Below are positions 37,727-49,374 of a DNA stretch of 64,000 bases, piece by piece (the first letter of the stretch is position 1; every line of letters starts with the position of its first letter). Location: assembly GCF_042453785.1 (NCBI RefSeq), contig NC_091669.1, forward strand, positions 13,933,001 to 13,997,000, given 5' to 3'. The notes under the pieces are model-generated. The model ran no database searches, was not told where the DNA came from, and worked only from the letters and a program-made list of their open reading frames with translations. The position numbers were made by a program, and so were the translations under genes. This DNA comes from Malus domestica (taxonomy: Eukaryota; Streptophyta; Magnoliopsida; Rosales; Rosaceae).

Positions 37727-38297
37727 TATGCATAAAGCCAGGATTTGTACATTGTTCTTATTCCGTTTTCATTTTTCTTTTCTTTTAATTTATTTTGTTT
37801 TCCAATACCTTTTTTTTTTTTGTTAAGTTATGATTTTTTACCAGTTTATTTCGTTTTTTTAATATTTGGATTTTGATTGTGAAGAATAAAAAGGCATTTT
37901 CGACGTTTTAGAAAGTTTCGTTTATTTAGGCTTCTCAATTTATATATCTACATATACTGAAACTCAAATTTTATGATAATTTCCGTTGTGCCCTTGCATT
38001 CTTAAATCACTGTTCATTGAGCAATGTTTGGACGATTTTGCCCCCATTTGACAAACCCCAAACAAACTGATTCACCGTTTGGATGGCATACACCACCATC
38101 TTCTCGAACTCTCTCTCGCAGCTCCTCCGTTGTTCCCCGTTTGGCTTGCTTTCAGAAACTAAAGCACCGCCGCCATTCTTCTTGCTCTAAAACAAGAGAC
38201 CACAATTCCATACTTCTTTCCGCCAGCAATCGAGCTTTGCATGCACGAATCCGTTTCGGAGTGCCCCATTCCTAAGTTAGTGTTGTTTTAACCTCTC

Positions 38298-38352
38298 ACA
38301 ATACAATAACAACAACAACAAAGTCTTATCCCGCTAAGAAGGATCGACGGTT
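38298..38352 (-). mobile_element. Short RTE-type LINE 3'-tail remnant
   Basis: AATAACAACAACAACAAAGT is followed by CTTATCCCGCTAAGAAGGAT, a diverged copy of the terminal 50 bases seen at 36393. Same strand as that copy. Confidence 0.55.
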
Positions 38353-38630
38353 TAAACTCACAATAAGTAAACAAAAGCCTCTTATTTCAGACAGACCATG
38401 GATTTGACCAAAAAATGCAGGGATAGGATTTCAAATTTTATACCAGAAAAAAATGATGACATTTCATAAGACTAGTAAACCAATCATAGCCAAGATTTCC
38501 ATCCTCAAAATTCAAAATTTACTCGGACCTGGGCCAAATGTTCAACAAATGATGAAAGAAAACAATGAAACTACTTTCCCCAATAGAATGTGAGCTGCAT
38601 TTCATATAGAAAACAAAAGCAACAACGTAA

Positions 38631-41328
38631 CTACGTCGAGCCCCTGTACTTTAAAACATCATTCGTGTTCAAATCGAAGGTTTTGCAGATATCTAATATC
38701 GCACATTCTTTGAGACCCTCACGCTCACCTCCATAACAAAGAAGTTCCTCAAGCTCTTTTGATGGCTGCAAAACCTATTTACATTGAGGAACCAAACAAG
38801 AAATTAGTACAATGACAGAAAACTGAATGCCAGTATGTTTGACAGGGATCAGTGTGTGTGATATTAGATATTATATGCATTTGCAAAAATGGTGTGTCTG
38901 TGTATGTACAAGCAAAGCTTGCATCTGCCTCCGGGGCTGGGAGAGTCTGAACATGCGTATCCTCACATTTGACATAACAAGTGTCAATCAGATCTTGTAC
39001 AGACGGTAACCAAAACTTACAAGTAATGGTTTGACAGCATTTTGTGATTAAACAACCAGTAAAACTTACTAGACTCGTACAACTAATCAAAAACCGGAAG
39101 ACAGCTCAAGTTGTCATCCACAACAAAAGTAGGTTGCAGAAGAAGAAACCCTAAAAAGTCCCAATTGTGCAAATGTGATAAACGCTCTTGGAAATTAGGT
39201 TTATCTAACACAAACAACTACTTACTTAAATGGATGCAATAAAACATAGAAAATTGCAATAATATATTCCAGTATGGAATTCTTTTAGGACTACTGTCAC
39301 AGACCATTGAAAATCAATCCCGTTGTCTCTAATTGCAGAACATCATAAAATAACTTACGTAAGGAGAATCGAATATCTCTTTGCTTCCATGCTGAGAGTC
39401 AATATGCTCATTTTCATTTCCATCAGTAGTGGAACTTGGTGTCACAGAGCTATCTGAGACTAGCTGAAGGAGCTTCTCACTTCCCTAAAACATCAACATG
39501 AACAAAAACAATAAAGAACATTAATATATCGCTGATTGAAATATTAGCAAATACATAATGGAACAACCAGGACGTAAGTGGTAGATACAAATTTCTTCTG
39601 CTGAGTGTTAACTCGTTAGCTAATTTATTTTACATAAGAAATCAGACTACAAATAGTTTCATCTTTGAAAACACTGTATGGAACGAACCTTGAGAGCTCG
39701 CCAATGAGAATAAGTACGGAATAAACACCAGAAGAAGGGAATATTAGGCAGAGGCAAAACCTGCATAGATTTCAAATAAATCAAGAATGTGAATTTTGTT
39801 GATCTGGCAAAAGGAAATGTATATTGAGAAGTGCAAAAGAATTAAAGGATCAACATATTGAACAAATTCAGAGTAAAGTCAGAGTTGAAAACTAGAGTTA
39901 ACATATACGTACGGTAAAGGCAGATGTCAGAGGAAGCAACGTAACTGAACCATATAAAAACTTTTTGTGTATGATAGATCCCCTGATAATCAGATAAAAC
40001 TTCATATCAGTAAAGTTTGATCTCATAACAAGCACCAAATGTACCACAACATAAAGGAGCTTTAGGTGACTATGTTCCCTAAGGTTTATCATTCAACACA
40101 AATTTCATATTACTCACTCAACGTTACATCATGCAAAGAAACACAAACTTCTGTTTCTTCAAAATCTAGGCAAGAGAATACCTCATGGCAATATGCCGTA
40201 GCCTCCTACGTACAAGTCGTGCATTTAAGCTGCAAAACCCTAACATATGATCAGCACACCAAAACTTAAAACGCAAAAAGAATATCACAGAAAGAAAAGT
40301 ATGAATAAAACTAGAAGATCGAACGTTTATTCTTGTTCGCACTTCCACCGAGAGCAATGACATGTTTCAATTGAACATTGCTAAGTGTGCATTGTCCAGA
40401 GTTGTGATTGGGAATAGGTTCTAAGTTGAAATGCTAAGTATTTATTCCCATGAGCCTATCTAATAGAGAAAGCACCACATAACCTCTGTTTAAGTCCTCT
40501 CTAACAACTTTACTTGAAACAAAATTTCAGACCATCATGGGCTGTAGCATTTCCCGTTAAAATTAAATTGTATCTTTCCAAATAGCAACGAATGAATACA
40601 CCGAGCTATTCTATATATTTGACTATTGGTTTTGTTTTCTGTACAAATCCAACAGAAGTGGAGGAAGAAGTTAGAAACGATAGCCATTTTAAAAAGCAGG
40701 TTTGCAAGTGAAAGAAACAGAAAGAAACCTGGACGGGTATTTAACTTCAACACCTGTGACCTCAGTAGAGATCGATTTCAGGAAAATCTCAGACGGCTTA
40801 ACACGAGCCAACAGCTTCAATCCCAATCTACACCATTAAAAAATTGCTCAAGTTAAAAACACAGGAATAACTTCAAGTGGAAATATGAAATGAAACCGCC
40901 AAAATGTGTTGAGTGAGTTTGTAGTTTCATTTACCCATGAAGCTTGTTCTTAAAACTTCCCTGAGGCGACTTCTCCAGACCGATCCAAGCTCTGTTCATC
41001 TACTTGCAGAAAATAAAAAACCATTATTTCCAAACAGATACAAGACAGCCCAAGTCAAAAATAAAGCAGCAAGATTAACAATAGGAAAATGGGTTTTGCT
41101 ATGGACCTTGGTAGAGACGAAATCGATGAGGAGCTCAGCGTTGGCAGCTAAGGGATTGGTAATGGCCTTGTCATTGGCATTGGACTTGTACTTTTTCCAG
41201 AGGTCTTTGAGAGTTGAAGGAGTTTGAGAGGCAGAGGCAGAGGCAGAGTCTGAAACCAGAGGCTCAATGGATCTGCTGAAGCACCAGTTCCTCCCTTTAA
41301 CCGGAAAAACTATCACTCTCGCTCTCAT
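38631..41328 (-). CDS. Mitochondrial K+/H+ exchange-related protein (Mit_KHE1 family)
   Basis: The family is linked in yeast to mitochondrial K+/H+ exchange; the plant role is not established. Exons are 41107-41328, 40935-40999, 40729-40827, 40182-40229, 39913-39982, 39689-39760, 39359-39484 and 38631-38774. They total 846 nt and 281 aa and close in phase. The start is the ATG of MRARVIVFPVKGRNW, since the codon opening the longer frame is not ATG. Recognised stretches include DLWKKYKSNANDKAITNP, LARVKPSEIFLKSI, and the hydrophobic pair LYGSVTLLPLTSAFTVLPLP and NIPFFWCLFRTYSHWRALKG. The last suggest one or two membrane segments. The Arg-rich N terminus suits mitochondrial import. I recall a similar gene, At1g53760, beside RPT1a in Arabidopsis. 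Alternative: a membrane protein of unknown function. Confidence 0.85.
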
Positions 41329-42993
41329 CCTTCCCAATTCCCACAAAGAATATGAACCCTAATTTTTATACAGATTTTGTTTTGGTGATCATTCAGCACA
41401 CAAAAATTACCAAAGAGTTTTTTCTTAATTAACAATAAAAAAATTGAATCTTTGATTTGGGTTTTTGTTTTTGGTTAAAATAAAATGGAATTGGTATATT
41501 CCAAGAAGGAGACGAAGAATCATTGAATCTTCATTTTCCACAGGTTTTTAATACTAAAATTAACCAAAATTTTGCTTCAATCGCAGACTAAATCAACGGG
41601 GTGCAGGAACAGAAATACAAATACTTCAAATGAGATCGACAAATTAAATAAATATATTTTATGATGATGATCCAATTCTGCAATGTAAGAGTTTTAGGAT
41701 TGAAGGTTTTGAGAAAAAACGAAAGGAAAAGCTAAACAACTAACCAGCTGGGAAGTACGAACACCAAATACTGAGTCACGAGTTACGAGTCACGGAGAGC
41801 GGACGAAAGAGTACGGACCGTAAAGGGAAGAGGAGAAGAGGTGCCATGGCTGCGTGTGTGTTCGTGAAGTTTGTGGATTTTGTGATTGTAAGGGAAGCAA
41901 ATTAGACTTGAAGGTGACTCAGCTCTCCTCCTCCTCGTCTTTCCACGTGCGCTATAAACTGTGAAATCTCTAGTTGAATTTTTTTTTTAACTTTGTTAAA
42001 AAAAAACCTTAGTTTTGAACTATTTTTCAGATTGGCTTTTTAATTACGAAGATTCGCATAACTCCTCATTTTGATTTTTAAGATTTGAAATCAATAGAAT
42101 TGGTATTGGATTTGTCCACAATCAATCATTTTGATATTTTCATGAAAAATCTCCATAAAATAATAGTAAATATTATTATACCCATATTCTTCATTGATTT
42201 ATGACTTTTCTCGTCCCAATTAAATATACATGCCATACTTTTGTTTGCTTACTAAAGGTTTTAAGGTTGGAGTGGTGAGTGATGGATTTGGCTGGTGACT
42301 AATTTACCACCTCACTCCAATATCCCTGCTTTTATTTTCTTTTCCAATTTGGCAACTGTTCGGATTTAATTCCAATTCCAAATTCTAATTCGAATGTTCC
42401 AATTTTGTTTCATCTCAAATTGATCTGGCATCCATGATTTTGATATGAAACTGCTGCTATGTCATAATTAATCACATCTTTTTGCTGTCACAAGTTTTTT
42501 TTAAGCAAAGTTTACGACAAAAAAATCGACAAATTGGTCATTGCAGTGTGCCTGTTATGCTCTGGAGAAATACCAACACTAGCACATAAATAAAAGTGGG
42601 TGTGTTTGATAACCCCCAACAGTTTCAAGCGTTTTTCGCATCAATGGACGGTTAGATCTAGACGATAAACCATCGTATATGACGGTCCAAAGGATTATAC
42701 AGCACAATGTATGCAAATACAATGATGCATCGTAGAATTTTCGCAGTTTCAACACTTTATACGCAAGCACCGTGTGCATACATCTACTCATTTATCATTG
42801 AGCTAAATGAGAGAAAGAAAATGAGGTAGGCAAAACAAATCTCATTTTCTAAATGCAGATGCCGATATCATACACTAATATACATGTCAATTAATTTCAG
42901 GGTAAACCTACAACTAATCAGAAAGCATACGACGTACGCAGGTTAAACCACAAAGAATAACAACAATCCTCAAACAATGAATATACTATTTCT
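41329..42993. other. Spacer between the K+/H+-exchange-related gene and the O-fucosyltransferase
   Basis: The spacer holds the promoter side of the left gene and the 3' side of the right gene. The segment 42020-42210 repeats words of the MITE in RPT1 intron 7 (GATTTGAAATCAATAGAA, CAATCAATCATTTTG) and is a decayed partial copy. No gene was seen. Confidence 0.5.
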
Positions 42994-45572
42994 TCATTCG
43001 TTCTCTGCTATAAAGTTCGGATCTTCACCTTGGCAGAGGTATTCATCACACAATGATGCTGATCCCCAATCCTTCCGGAGCCTCAAGATATCCTCCGTGA
43101 AGGTGGATCCAGATGCTCCAATGAAAACACTTGACATTGCACATATTGTCTTATCCAGCATAGCTTCTACCTACAAAACATGATAAAGGCATATAAGCTA
43201 CATGGCTCTTAAGCAGTGGCGATACACTGTATACTAACAGAATGCACCCTAATTCAGCCATAGAATGTTAAAATGATAGCATAATCTACCTGAGCATCCC
43301 CCTCGATACCGTGTCTGTATAATAAAGCATCCCATTTTTCAGCTGAATTTCGTGCAGGCCGTTTAACAAGTGGTACAGTCTTTCCATTCACCACAACTAG
43401 TGACTGCAACAAACCAGTTTCACTTTCAGCCGCGTCTGTCGAAAGATATATGACTGCTGCATTTGCCCTTTGTGCCACCCGAGTGATGCAATCCGCAGCT
43501 TGGGGAATGGGGTAAAAGCAACTTGGCTGTTTATTATTGCTGGAAAATAAGGAAGGAATTAGAGGCAGTAAACAAATACATCCCAACAAAAAATTCTACT
43601 AGCGTGCACCCAATCTTTTAATGCCACATCTCACAAGACACAGATTATGAAAAGCACACCGTAATTGGACTATATACTGATGCATTGATATCACACTCTG
43701 AATTAACAAGTGACAACCAAAGCCCTCACATCGATCTCCCTAAAAAGACCAACTGTTTCAACGTTAAGTCCAGTAAAGTTGGGTAATTTATAGCCAATGG
43801 TTTTGCACTTTTGATGCCTAGAGATCACATCATTTAAAGTCGGAAGCATGTTCAGATTTAGCCATTCCAGAACAGTCTAGGAATGTTTATGCAATATCAC
43901 AGCTACCTCTAAGGAAACCAAAAAGCTCGATTATATGTACTCTAAGGCCTCGTTTCTTAGAGAGGATTGGCTTGAGTAGGAGGACTATTCACTATATTAA
44001 AGGTATTTTAAAGACACAAATTCCTTATTTTGTCCAAGTTGGAAGGTTAGTCGTGAAGAATAGTTGTCCCTTTTAATCCTACCACTGGACAAATAAGGAA
44101 GTTATCATCTATTTCTTCCTTTAAAATGCCTCCAATATGGTGAATAGTCCTACCAAAGCCAATCCTCTCTACCACACGAGGCCTAAGTTTCTACTCTATC
44201 TACATTTTATGGAAACAATCAGGAGCAAGAGAATGTACCAGAACTTCAAAAACCCATGTCGCCGAAAATGAAGCGCTACAAAGTTCTTCCCAAGGAATGT
44301 CTGAATAAAACGCTGGGCAGTAAGCATTATAAGCCTACTCGGTTCGATCAGAGTCTTGCATTTGTGAGCAAGAGGACCTCCAGGCTGCATCACCCACTCC
44401 TGCTCCAAATCAGCAAAGAAAACATCCCCAATTGCAATAACATCATCATTACTCGAAAATTTCGACTGGACATCTTGCACAGTCCTCTTGGTTGGCTTCT
44501 TCACGTCTTCAACCCAAGCCGACTCGAGCTTATTCATCGAGACCCCAGCTCCCTTCAGCTTCTTAACATGCTCATTGTCGACATAGCAAGGCGTTGGATG
44601 CAAGAAATAGCAGATAAACTTATCAATGTGGATGTGATTCTTCTTCTTCTCAGCCAATTCTTCAAATGTAACCACAACCGTTCTGCCCAAGCACTTGTTA
44701 ATGTGATCAATGTCCAGCACCCTGCTGAACTGGTAATCCACTTTGTGGCTGGGAATCACCAGGACCCGGTTCAGCAATGCGGCGAAGAACATGTGCTTCT
44801 CCAAGCAGATCAAATGGTTCGACATTTGGCCGGAAACGCAAATGGCGAAAAGATACTTGTTGGAATTGGGTTTCCATTCAATCGTTCTTCTCTGGGAGAA
44901 TTGCTGGTCCACAGTTCGACAGCGATCGCCGAGACTCGGGTTTTCAAAATCTCCGAAATCCCGGAAATCAGGCTCCGTGGAGTTTCCGGTGCGGTGGGGA
45001 GATAGGAGGACTTGCTGGATGTCTCTGTTGATTGAAATCTGACGGAGGACGGCGGATTTGAGATCGTCGAGGAGCGGGATTTGGGTGGAATCGGAGTGAT
45101 TGGAAGTGGAATTACTAGAATTAGTGGGATTGGGGAGTGTTTGTTTCCAGAGATTGAAGAGGCTTACCTGCTGCTGCTTAAGCAAGTAGAGGGCGCGGAG
45201 CTCGGACTCCCGGAGCTTACCGGAGGCGGAGTCGTAGGGGGGGGAGGAGAAGTTTCCGGCGGTGAAGAGGAGGGCTTTTATGTCCGTAACGAAGAAGAGG
45301 ATGATGAAGAAGGTAGGGACGAAGATCGCGAGGACGACGAAGGATCGCTTGTTGAAGAGGTCGCCGAGCTTGAGGAACGTGAAGCGGCGTCGTAATTGGT
45401 GGTGGTTGTAGCTGCGATTGTTGCTGTTGCTGTCGATGTCGTCGTAGTCGTCGGCGATGTGGAAAGCGGCGGCGGCGGCGGTGGATCGAGGGGTGGGGAG
45501 CTTTCTGTCGTTTTGGTCAATTAGGTTTTGGCGATCGTCGTCGTCCTCGGACGACGAGGATAGTCTGTTCAT
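42994..45572 (-). CDS. O-fucosyltransferase family protein (GT65-like/plant O-FucT)
   Basis: Predicted Golgi glycosyltransferase of the plant O-FucT family; the acceptor is unknown. Exons are 44239-45572, 43290-43539 and 42994-43170, totalling 1761 nt and 586 aa in phase. A Ser/Asp-rich cytosolic tail precedes one membrane anchor (FVVLAIFVPTFFIILFFV, about residues 80-97), giving type II topology, and a Leu/Gln-rich stem follows. The family motif region includes FAICVSGQMSNHLICLEKHM near the donor site and VALHFRRHGFLKFW with the conserved Arg pair. The C-terminal domain has CFYPIPQAADCI and GSTFTEDILRLRKDWGS. The 5' end is GC-rich. The first intron holds a Harbinger-like MITE. The 3.76-kb LTR element starts about 415 bases upstream and could influence the promoter. 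I recall At1g53770 as the positional counterpart. Confidence 0.92.
43946..44183. mobile_element. Harbinger/Tourist-like MITE in O-fucosyltransferase intron 1
   Basis: The ends GGCCTCGTTTCTTAGAGAGG and, read inward from the right, GGCCTCGTGTGGTAGAGAGG form terminal inverted repeats. These extend through ATTGGCTT and TAGGA..ACTATTCAC. TAA flanks both sides (43943-43945 and 44184-44186), matching the TWA target of PIF/Harbinger. No coding capacity. Confidence 0.8.
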
Positions 45573-45982
45573 TTTGGGAGGTGCTTTTGGCTTTTCGGGG
45601 AAGCGGCAATGTGGAATGTATGTGGCGGTGTGACAGTTGGACTGGCGGTTGGAAAAAGCGCTTTCTTGTTGGCGTTTTGCTTCTGTGTGTGTGAGACTGT
45701 CGGATGAGGGAGGGACTGAGATGTGGGAGGAAATTGGTGGAGTGAGTGAAACGCAGAGGAGAGGGGAAAGCCGGAGGCCCCGTGGTGGAGGAATGTGGGG
45801 TGGAGCTGTCGATGGAGAGTGTCGGTTGACGAAAGTGACAACTTACCGGCCCACTAAGGAGGTTGATGTTGGTTTGTCTAAAGCCCATTCAACCAGCCCA
45901 CCATCTGTATGTGATTTGGTGGTAGTTTGGTAGGGGAATGTTTATTTGCAAAAATAAATTGGTAGGAGAATGTTTGAGATTT
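45573..45982. other. Upstream region of the O-fucosyltransferase gene
   Basis: The GC-rich 5' leader and probable promoter of the minus-strand gene; cut short by the LTR element that begins at 45988. No separate gene is supported. Confidence 0.45.
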
Positions 45983-45987
45983 ACTTT

Positions 45988-46366
45988 TCTTTATACCATA
46001 TTTAGGGCCTTGTATTTAGACCTCGTATAAATACTCGAGGGATTTAAATGTAATTATATAATTAAGGAAGGGGCGAATATGTAATAAGTGAGGAATCCTT
46101 ATTCTATAAAAGGACATTTCACCCTCACAATTGGGAAATGCTCATTCTCACCCTCGGAGGCCATTTCTTAAGGCTCCTTCATCCTTTCAAAGCTCTCACA
46201 TTACAGAGCTGCCTCACTCACCTCATCCCTCAAATAAATACATAATCAGTGTGGACGTAGCCTAAACATTGGGGTGAACCACGATACATCTTGTGTTATT
46301 TACATTTCTTGCAGATTCACGGTCGGATTTACGTTGTTCCAAAACCTCCGGTTTTGTGCATCAACA
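45988..46366 (+). repeat. Left LTR of the non-autonomous element
   Basis: 379 bases, starting TCTTTATACCATATTTAGGG and ending GTGCATCAACA. It contains the TATA-like word TTCTATAAAAGGAC near 46092-46105. It matches 49375-49743 over its length with scattered differences. The 5' end is TC rather than TG, as judged from the target duplication. Confidence 0.88.
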
Positions 46367-46368
46367 TT

Positions 46369-46386
46369 TGGCGCCGTCTGTGGGAA
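46369..46386 (+). other. Primer-binding site of the non-autonomous LTR element
   Basis: TGGCGCCGTCTGTGGGAA lies two bases after the left LTR. This kind of TGGCGCC word is the usual primer-binding site of many plant Gypsy-type elements. Confidence 0.75.
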
Positions 46387-46629
46387 TCGACACAAAAAGT
46401 TATGTCAGTTCTCTTTCATTTTTTCATCTTCACCGTGAATATGCAAAATCACACAAACCCAAAAACCAAAGTCGCTGCAAAACCCATATCTCAAAAATGC
46501 AGAAAGGAAAACTCCAAAACTCAACCACAGTTTCTTCTCTCTCTCTCTCTCTCTCTGCCTTTGAACTCACGCTTTTCCCCACAACCCACACATTTTCCAC
46601 TTCTCAGAAAAGCAAAAAAAATAAAATAA

Positions 46630-46845
46630 ATGGAACTTCGTCTCCATCTCTGCACATTCTTTCTGCTGCTGCTCTCATCAAAATCAACGGCCATACAATC
46701 CGACGACGATCTGATAATCTTGCGGTTCCAAACGATAACTCCGAATCAACACGGCTCACTTAAATCCCCAGTACCGTGAAGCAGCGGATTTCATTCTCTC
46801 CGAGGCCAAGTCCCTCTCCCTTGAATCCCAGATTCTCAAGTTCTT
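46630..46845 (+). pseudogene. Captured aminoacylase-1 (ACY1) 5' fragment
   Basis: An ATG at 46630 starts a signal-peptide-like stretch (LHLCTFFLLLLSS), then the ACY1-like SDDDLIILRFQT. A frameshift near 46735-46740 follows. The next frame reads LRINTAHLNPQYREAADF and continues ILSEAKSLSLESQILKF, the conserved N-terminal block of plant aminoacylase-1 proteins. The metal-binding catalytic part is absent and the sequence switches directly to a DUF538 gene. The fragment is sense to the LTR element and cannot make an enzyme. Confidence 0.75.
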
Positions 46846-47400
46846 CCCCGCTGCCACACTTTACCTTCTGTTTCCTTCTCTTACTGCTCTCATTGATCAC
46901 GTGCTCAAATTCGAAGCAGACAACGGTATACGACGTGCTGCGGGCCCACGGGTTTTCAAGGTCGACAACTCCGGCAGGTCTACGGCCCATCTGGATCAGG
47001 CCTGCAAATGCTAAGTTCGAAAGCGCATAGCATTACGATAGAAACGTTTCGGGGACGTTGAGTTTCGGGCGGATCAGATCCTTGTCGGGTATTTCAGCGC
47101 AGTAACTGTTCCTTTGGTTTCCGGTTAAGGGTATCTGGATCCGACAGCTTGAAACCATTGGAACCGTTTCCAAGAGTAAATCGGGGAAATTGCGATCCAA
47201 GCTCAATTATGAACTTGGTGTGAAGTATTTTGTGTAGAACTTTGGAGGGATAAGTGGATTGAAATTGTGAGTTCTGCAGAGTCTGGATTAGTATGTGTTG
47301 GGTTGAGTTTTTCAATGGCCAGTGAATTCAATTCGAAACCAAAGATTCGGTGGACCCACTCAAGTTTGACCACATCGTCTACAACTTCCCTCATCTGCAG
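46846..47400 (+). pseudogene. Captured DUF538-family gene copy, broken
   Basis: The sequence opens with a signal-peptide-like HFTFCFLLLLLSLITC, then KQTTVYDVLRAHGFSR, the hallmark N terminus of secreted DUF538 proteins. Further blocks appear in shifting frames: PANAKFES, DRNVSGTLSFG, VPLVSG, and late KWIEIVSSAESGLVCVGLS. Several frameshifts and stops separate them. Family function is poorly known. It directly follows the aminoacylase fragment within the LTR element, in the same sense. Confidence 0.7.
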
Positions 47401-48055
47401 GGAAAATTGTTATAAATATGTATAATTGGAGCAGAGCAGTAATAAAGAGATGAGAGGATACTGATGGTGTTGCATTTTAGACTGGTAAATCTTGTGTTCT
47501 TAGTCTAGCTGATATTTGCTGCACTGCATCTTCAGTGGCACCAACATCATCCACTGCTTTTGTCGGCAAAAGCAGAAAGGGAAACAGAGAACTTGAGTGC
47601 CATCTGCACTCTGCAAAGTAGAAGGAAAAGGAAAAGAAAAAGAAAAGAAAAAAAAGAGGAGTGATGAGCACGACCAGGCTGTCCAACAAAGGCCAAAGAG
47701 GGAAGTGCAAGTTGTCACTTTAGGAAAAGCAAGAAAAGCAACTGGGTGGTGTCAAGGCTGTCCAGGTAGCTGTTATGTTTTACAGGAGAATCATGAGGGA
47801 ACACATGAGAAACAAAAGCAGAAAAGAAAAGAGAAAACGAAAGCGAAAGCAAGGAATAAACACCCCACCAGAATAATGTAATTTATTTTTATCTTTCAGA
47901 GACATCTGTATAAACCCCATCATAGGGTAATATGTATAAACCCCATCAGAGGGTAACTAAAAAAAAAAAAAAAAAAAGGCAAATCCCAAAATAAATCGGC
48001 TGGAATGTTGTGTAGAGGGCGAAGGCCCATAAGCTCAAAATAGCTCCAACCAGAC

Positions 48056-48395
48056 GATCAAAAGTATGCCCAGTACTCCACAATTATTCGGCAACCTGCC
48101 ACTATTACCACCAACCAAGTGATCAAAAGTACGCCCAGTACTTCCAAAATTATTCGGCAACCCGCCGCTATTATCACCAACCAGGTGACCAAAAGTACGC
48201 CCAGTACTCCAAAAATTATTCGGCAACCTACCGCTATTACCACCAACCAGGTGATGAAATGTACAACCCATACTCTAATATCATTTGGCAACTAGCCATT
48301 CATGTCACCAACCAGGTGATGAAATATACAACCCGTACTCTCCTTCATGCCACCAACCAGGTGATCAAAAGTACGCCCAATACTTCAAATCATAC
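48056..48395 (+). repeat. Tandem array A, about 65-bp unit
   Basis: Five to six units begin with GATCAAAAGTACGCCCAGTA and contain ATTATTCGGCAACC and CACCAACCAGGTGA. Unit starts lie near 48056, 48121, 48187, 48253, 48318 and 48363, the last after a shortened unit. Confidence 0.9.
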
Positions 48396-48552
48396 ATGAG
48401 CATTACTCATGTCAATCATACATAAACATTAATGAGCATTACTCATGTCAATCATACATAAACATTCATGAGCATCACTCATGTCAACATCCATGAGCAT
48501 CACTCATGTCAATCAACATAAACATTCATGAGCATCACTCATGTCAATCAGC
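48395..48552 (+). repeat. Tandem array B, ATGAGCATYACTCATGTCAA unit
   Basis: Five copies of ATGAGCATYACTCATGTCAA are joined by variable links containing CATACATAAACATT. The unit is itself partly palindromic (ATGAGCAT..ACTCAT). Confidence 0.88.
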
Positions 48553-48569
48553 TTCAAAAACTTCATTTA

Positions 48570-48622
48570 CAGAGCTCCAACTTCAAAGCTTCACCTGCAA
48601 AGCTTCACCTACAAAGCTTCAG
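48570..48622 (+). repeat. Tandem array C, short CAAAGCTTCACCT unit
   Basis: Three to four copies of a roughly 15-bp unit CAAAGCTTCACCTRC follow array B. Confidence 0.75.
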
Positions 48623-48784
48623 TGCAGGGCATACAAATACCGCCTCCAAACAACCGCCACTTCGACCCATACGTGGATTCAATTTGGAGTCTCCAGCCAA
48701 TAGACTTTATTGACCGAAGACATGGGGGACTACATTATGTACCATATATTGGGCCTCAACTGGGCCTCATGAAAAATACTTGAG

Positions 48785-49150
48785 GGACTTAGCCCATTAT
48801 TTATGTATTAAGGAGCGTGCCCTTATTCTATAAAAGGGACTCCCTCACTTTCATTAGAGAGCACCCATTATTCATGTACTGAGGAGCGATCCCTTATTTT
48901 ATAAAAGGGACTCCCTCACCTTCATTAGAAAGCAACGCCGCCAGTTGAGCAACCGTCTCACCGCGAGCATCACTCCTAACCCATCACTTATGTATTGAAG
49001 AGCGAGCCCTTATTCTATAAAAGGGACTCCCTCACCACCATTAGAGAGCATCGCTGCTTACTGAGCAACCGCCTCGCCTCGAGCATCAACTCTAGCCCAT
49101 CATTTATGTATTGAGGAGCGAGTCCTTATTGTATAAAAGGGACCCCCTCA
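48785..49150 (+). repeat. Tandem array D with a TATA-like word in each unit
   Basis: Four units share TTATGTATTGAGGAGCG, CTTATTCTATAAAAGGGAC and CCCTCAC..CATTAGAGAGC. Copies of the TATA-like word lie near 48822, 48891, 49010 and 49126. The same word occurs once in each LTR of this element, so the array may derive from LTR promoter sequence. Confidence 0.88.
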
Positions 49151-49374
49151 CCTCACCTTCAAACGCCACAAGCCGAGCCAACCAAGGCAACATAAGCCAC
49201 GAGCCGAGCAGTCTCGCAGCATGTGCTACTTCTAGTTGAGTATCATTTCAGATTGAGCACCGCCTCATACCGAGCATCAGTTCAAGACAGCATCTAGTTA
49301 CTTCAGCCCACACATGGACTGAATTTCAAGTCTCCAGCCAAAAGACTTTCTTAACTGAAGACGTGGGGGACTAC

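Larger units (their letters stand above)
37648..38630. other. Spacer between RPT1 and the K+/H+-exchange-related gene
   Basis: The spacer contains the RPT1 promoter side and the 3' UTR of the next gene. At 38300-38350 a short remnant ACAACAACAAAGTCTTATCC matches the terminal word of the RTE-type LINE in RPT1 intron 5. An open frame at 38024-38275 (+) has no recognisable family. Confidence 0.45.

Noticed and set aside
38024..38275. Open frame of 83 codons upstream of RPT1
   Set aside because: Ser/Arg-rich low-information translation with no family signature; likely chance.
41328..41346. Longer N terminus (WELGR before MRARV) for the K+/H+-exchange-related protein
   Set aside because: The first codon of the longer frame is TTG; the first ATG is at 41328.
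44256..45395. Long open frames on the plus strand across the O-fucosyltransferase first exon
   Set aside because: They are antisense shadows of a GC-rich, well-supported coding exon.
48035..48291. Repetitive minus-strand open frames across tandem array A
   Set aside because: They arise from a repeat unit near a multiple of three and have no independent support as protein.
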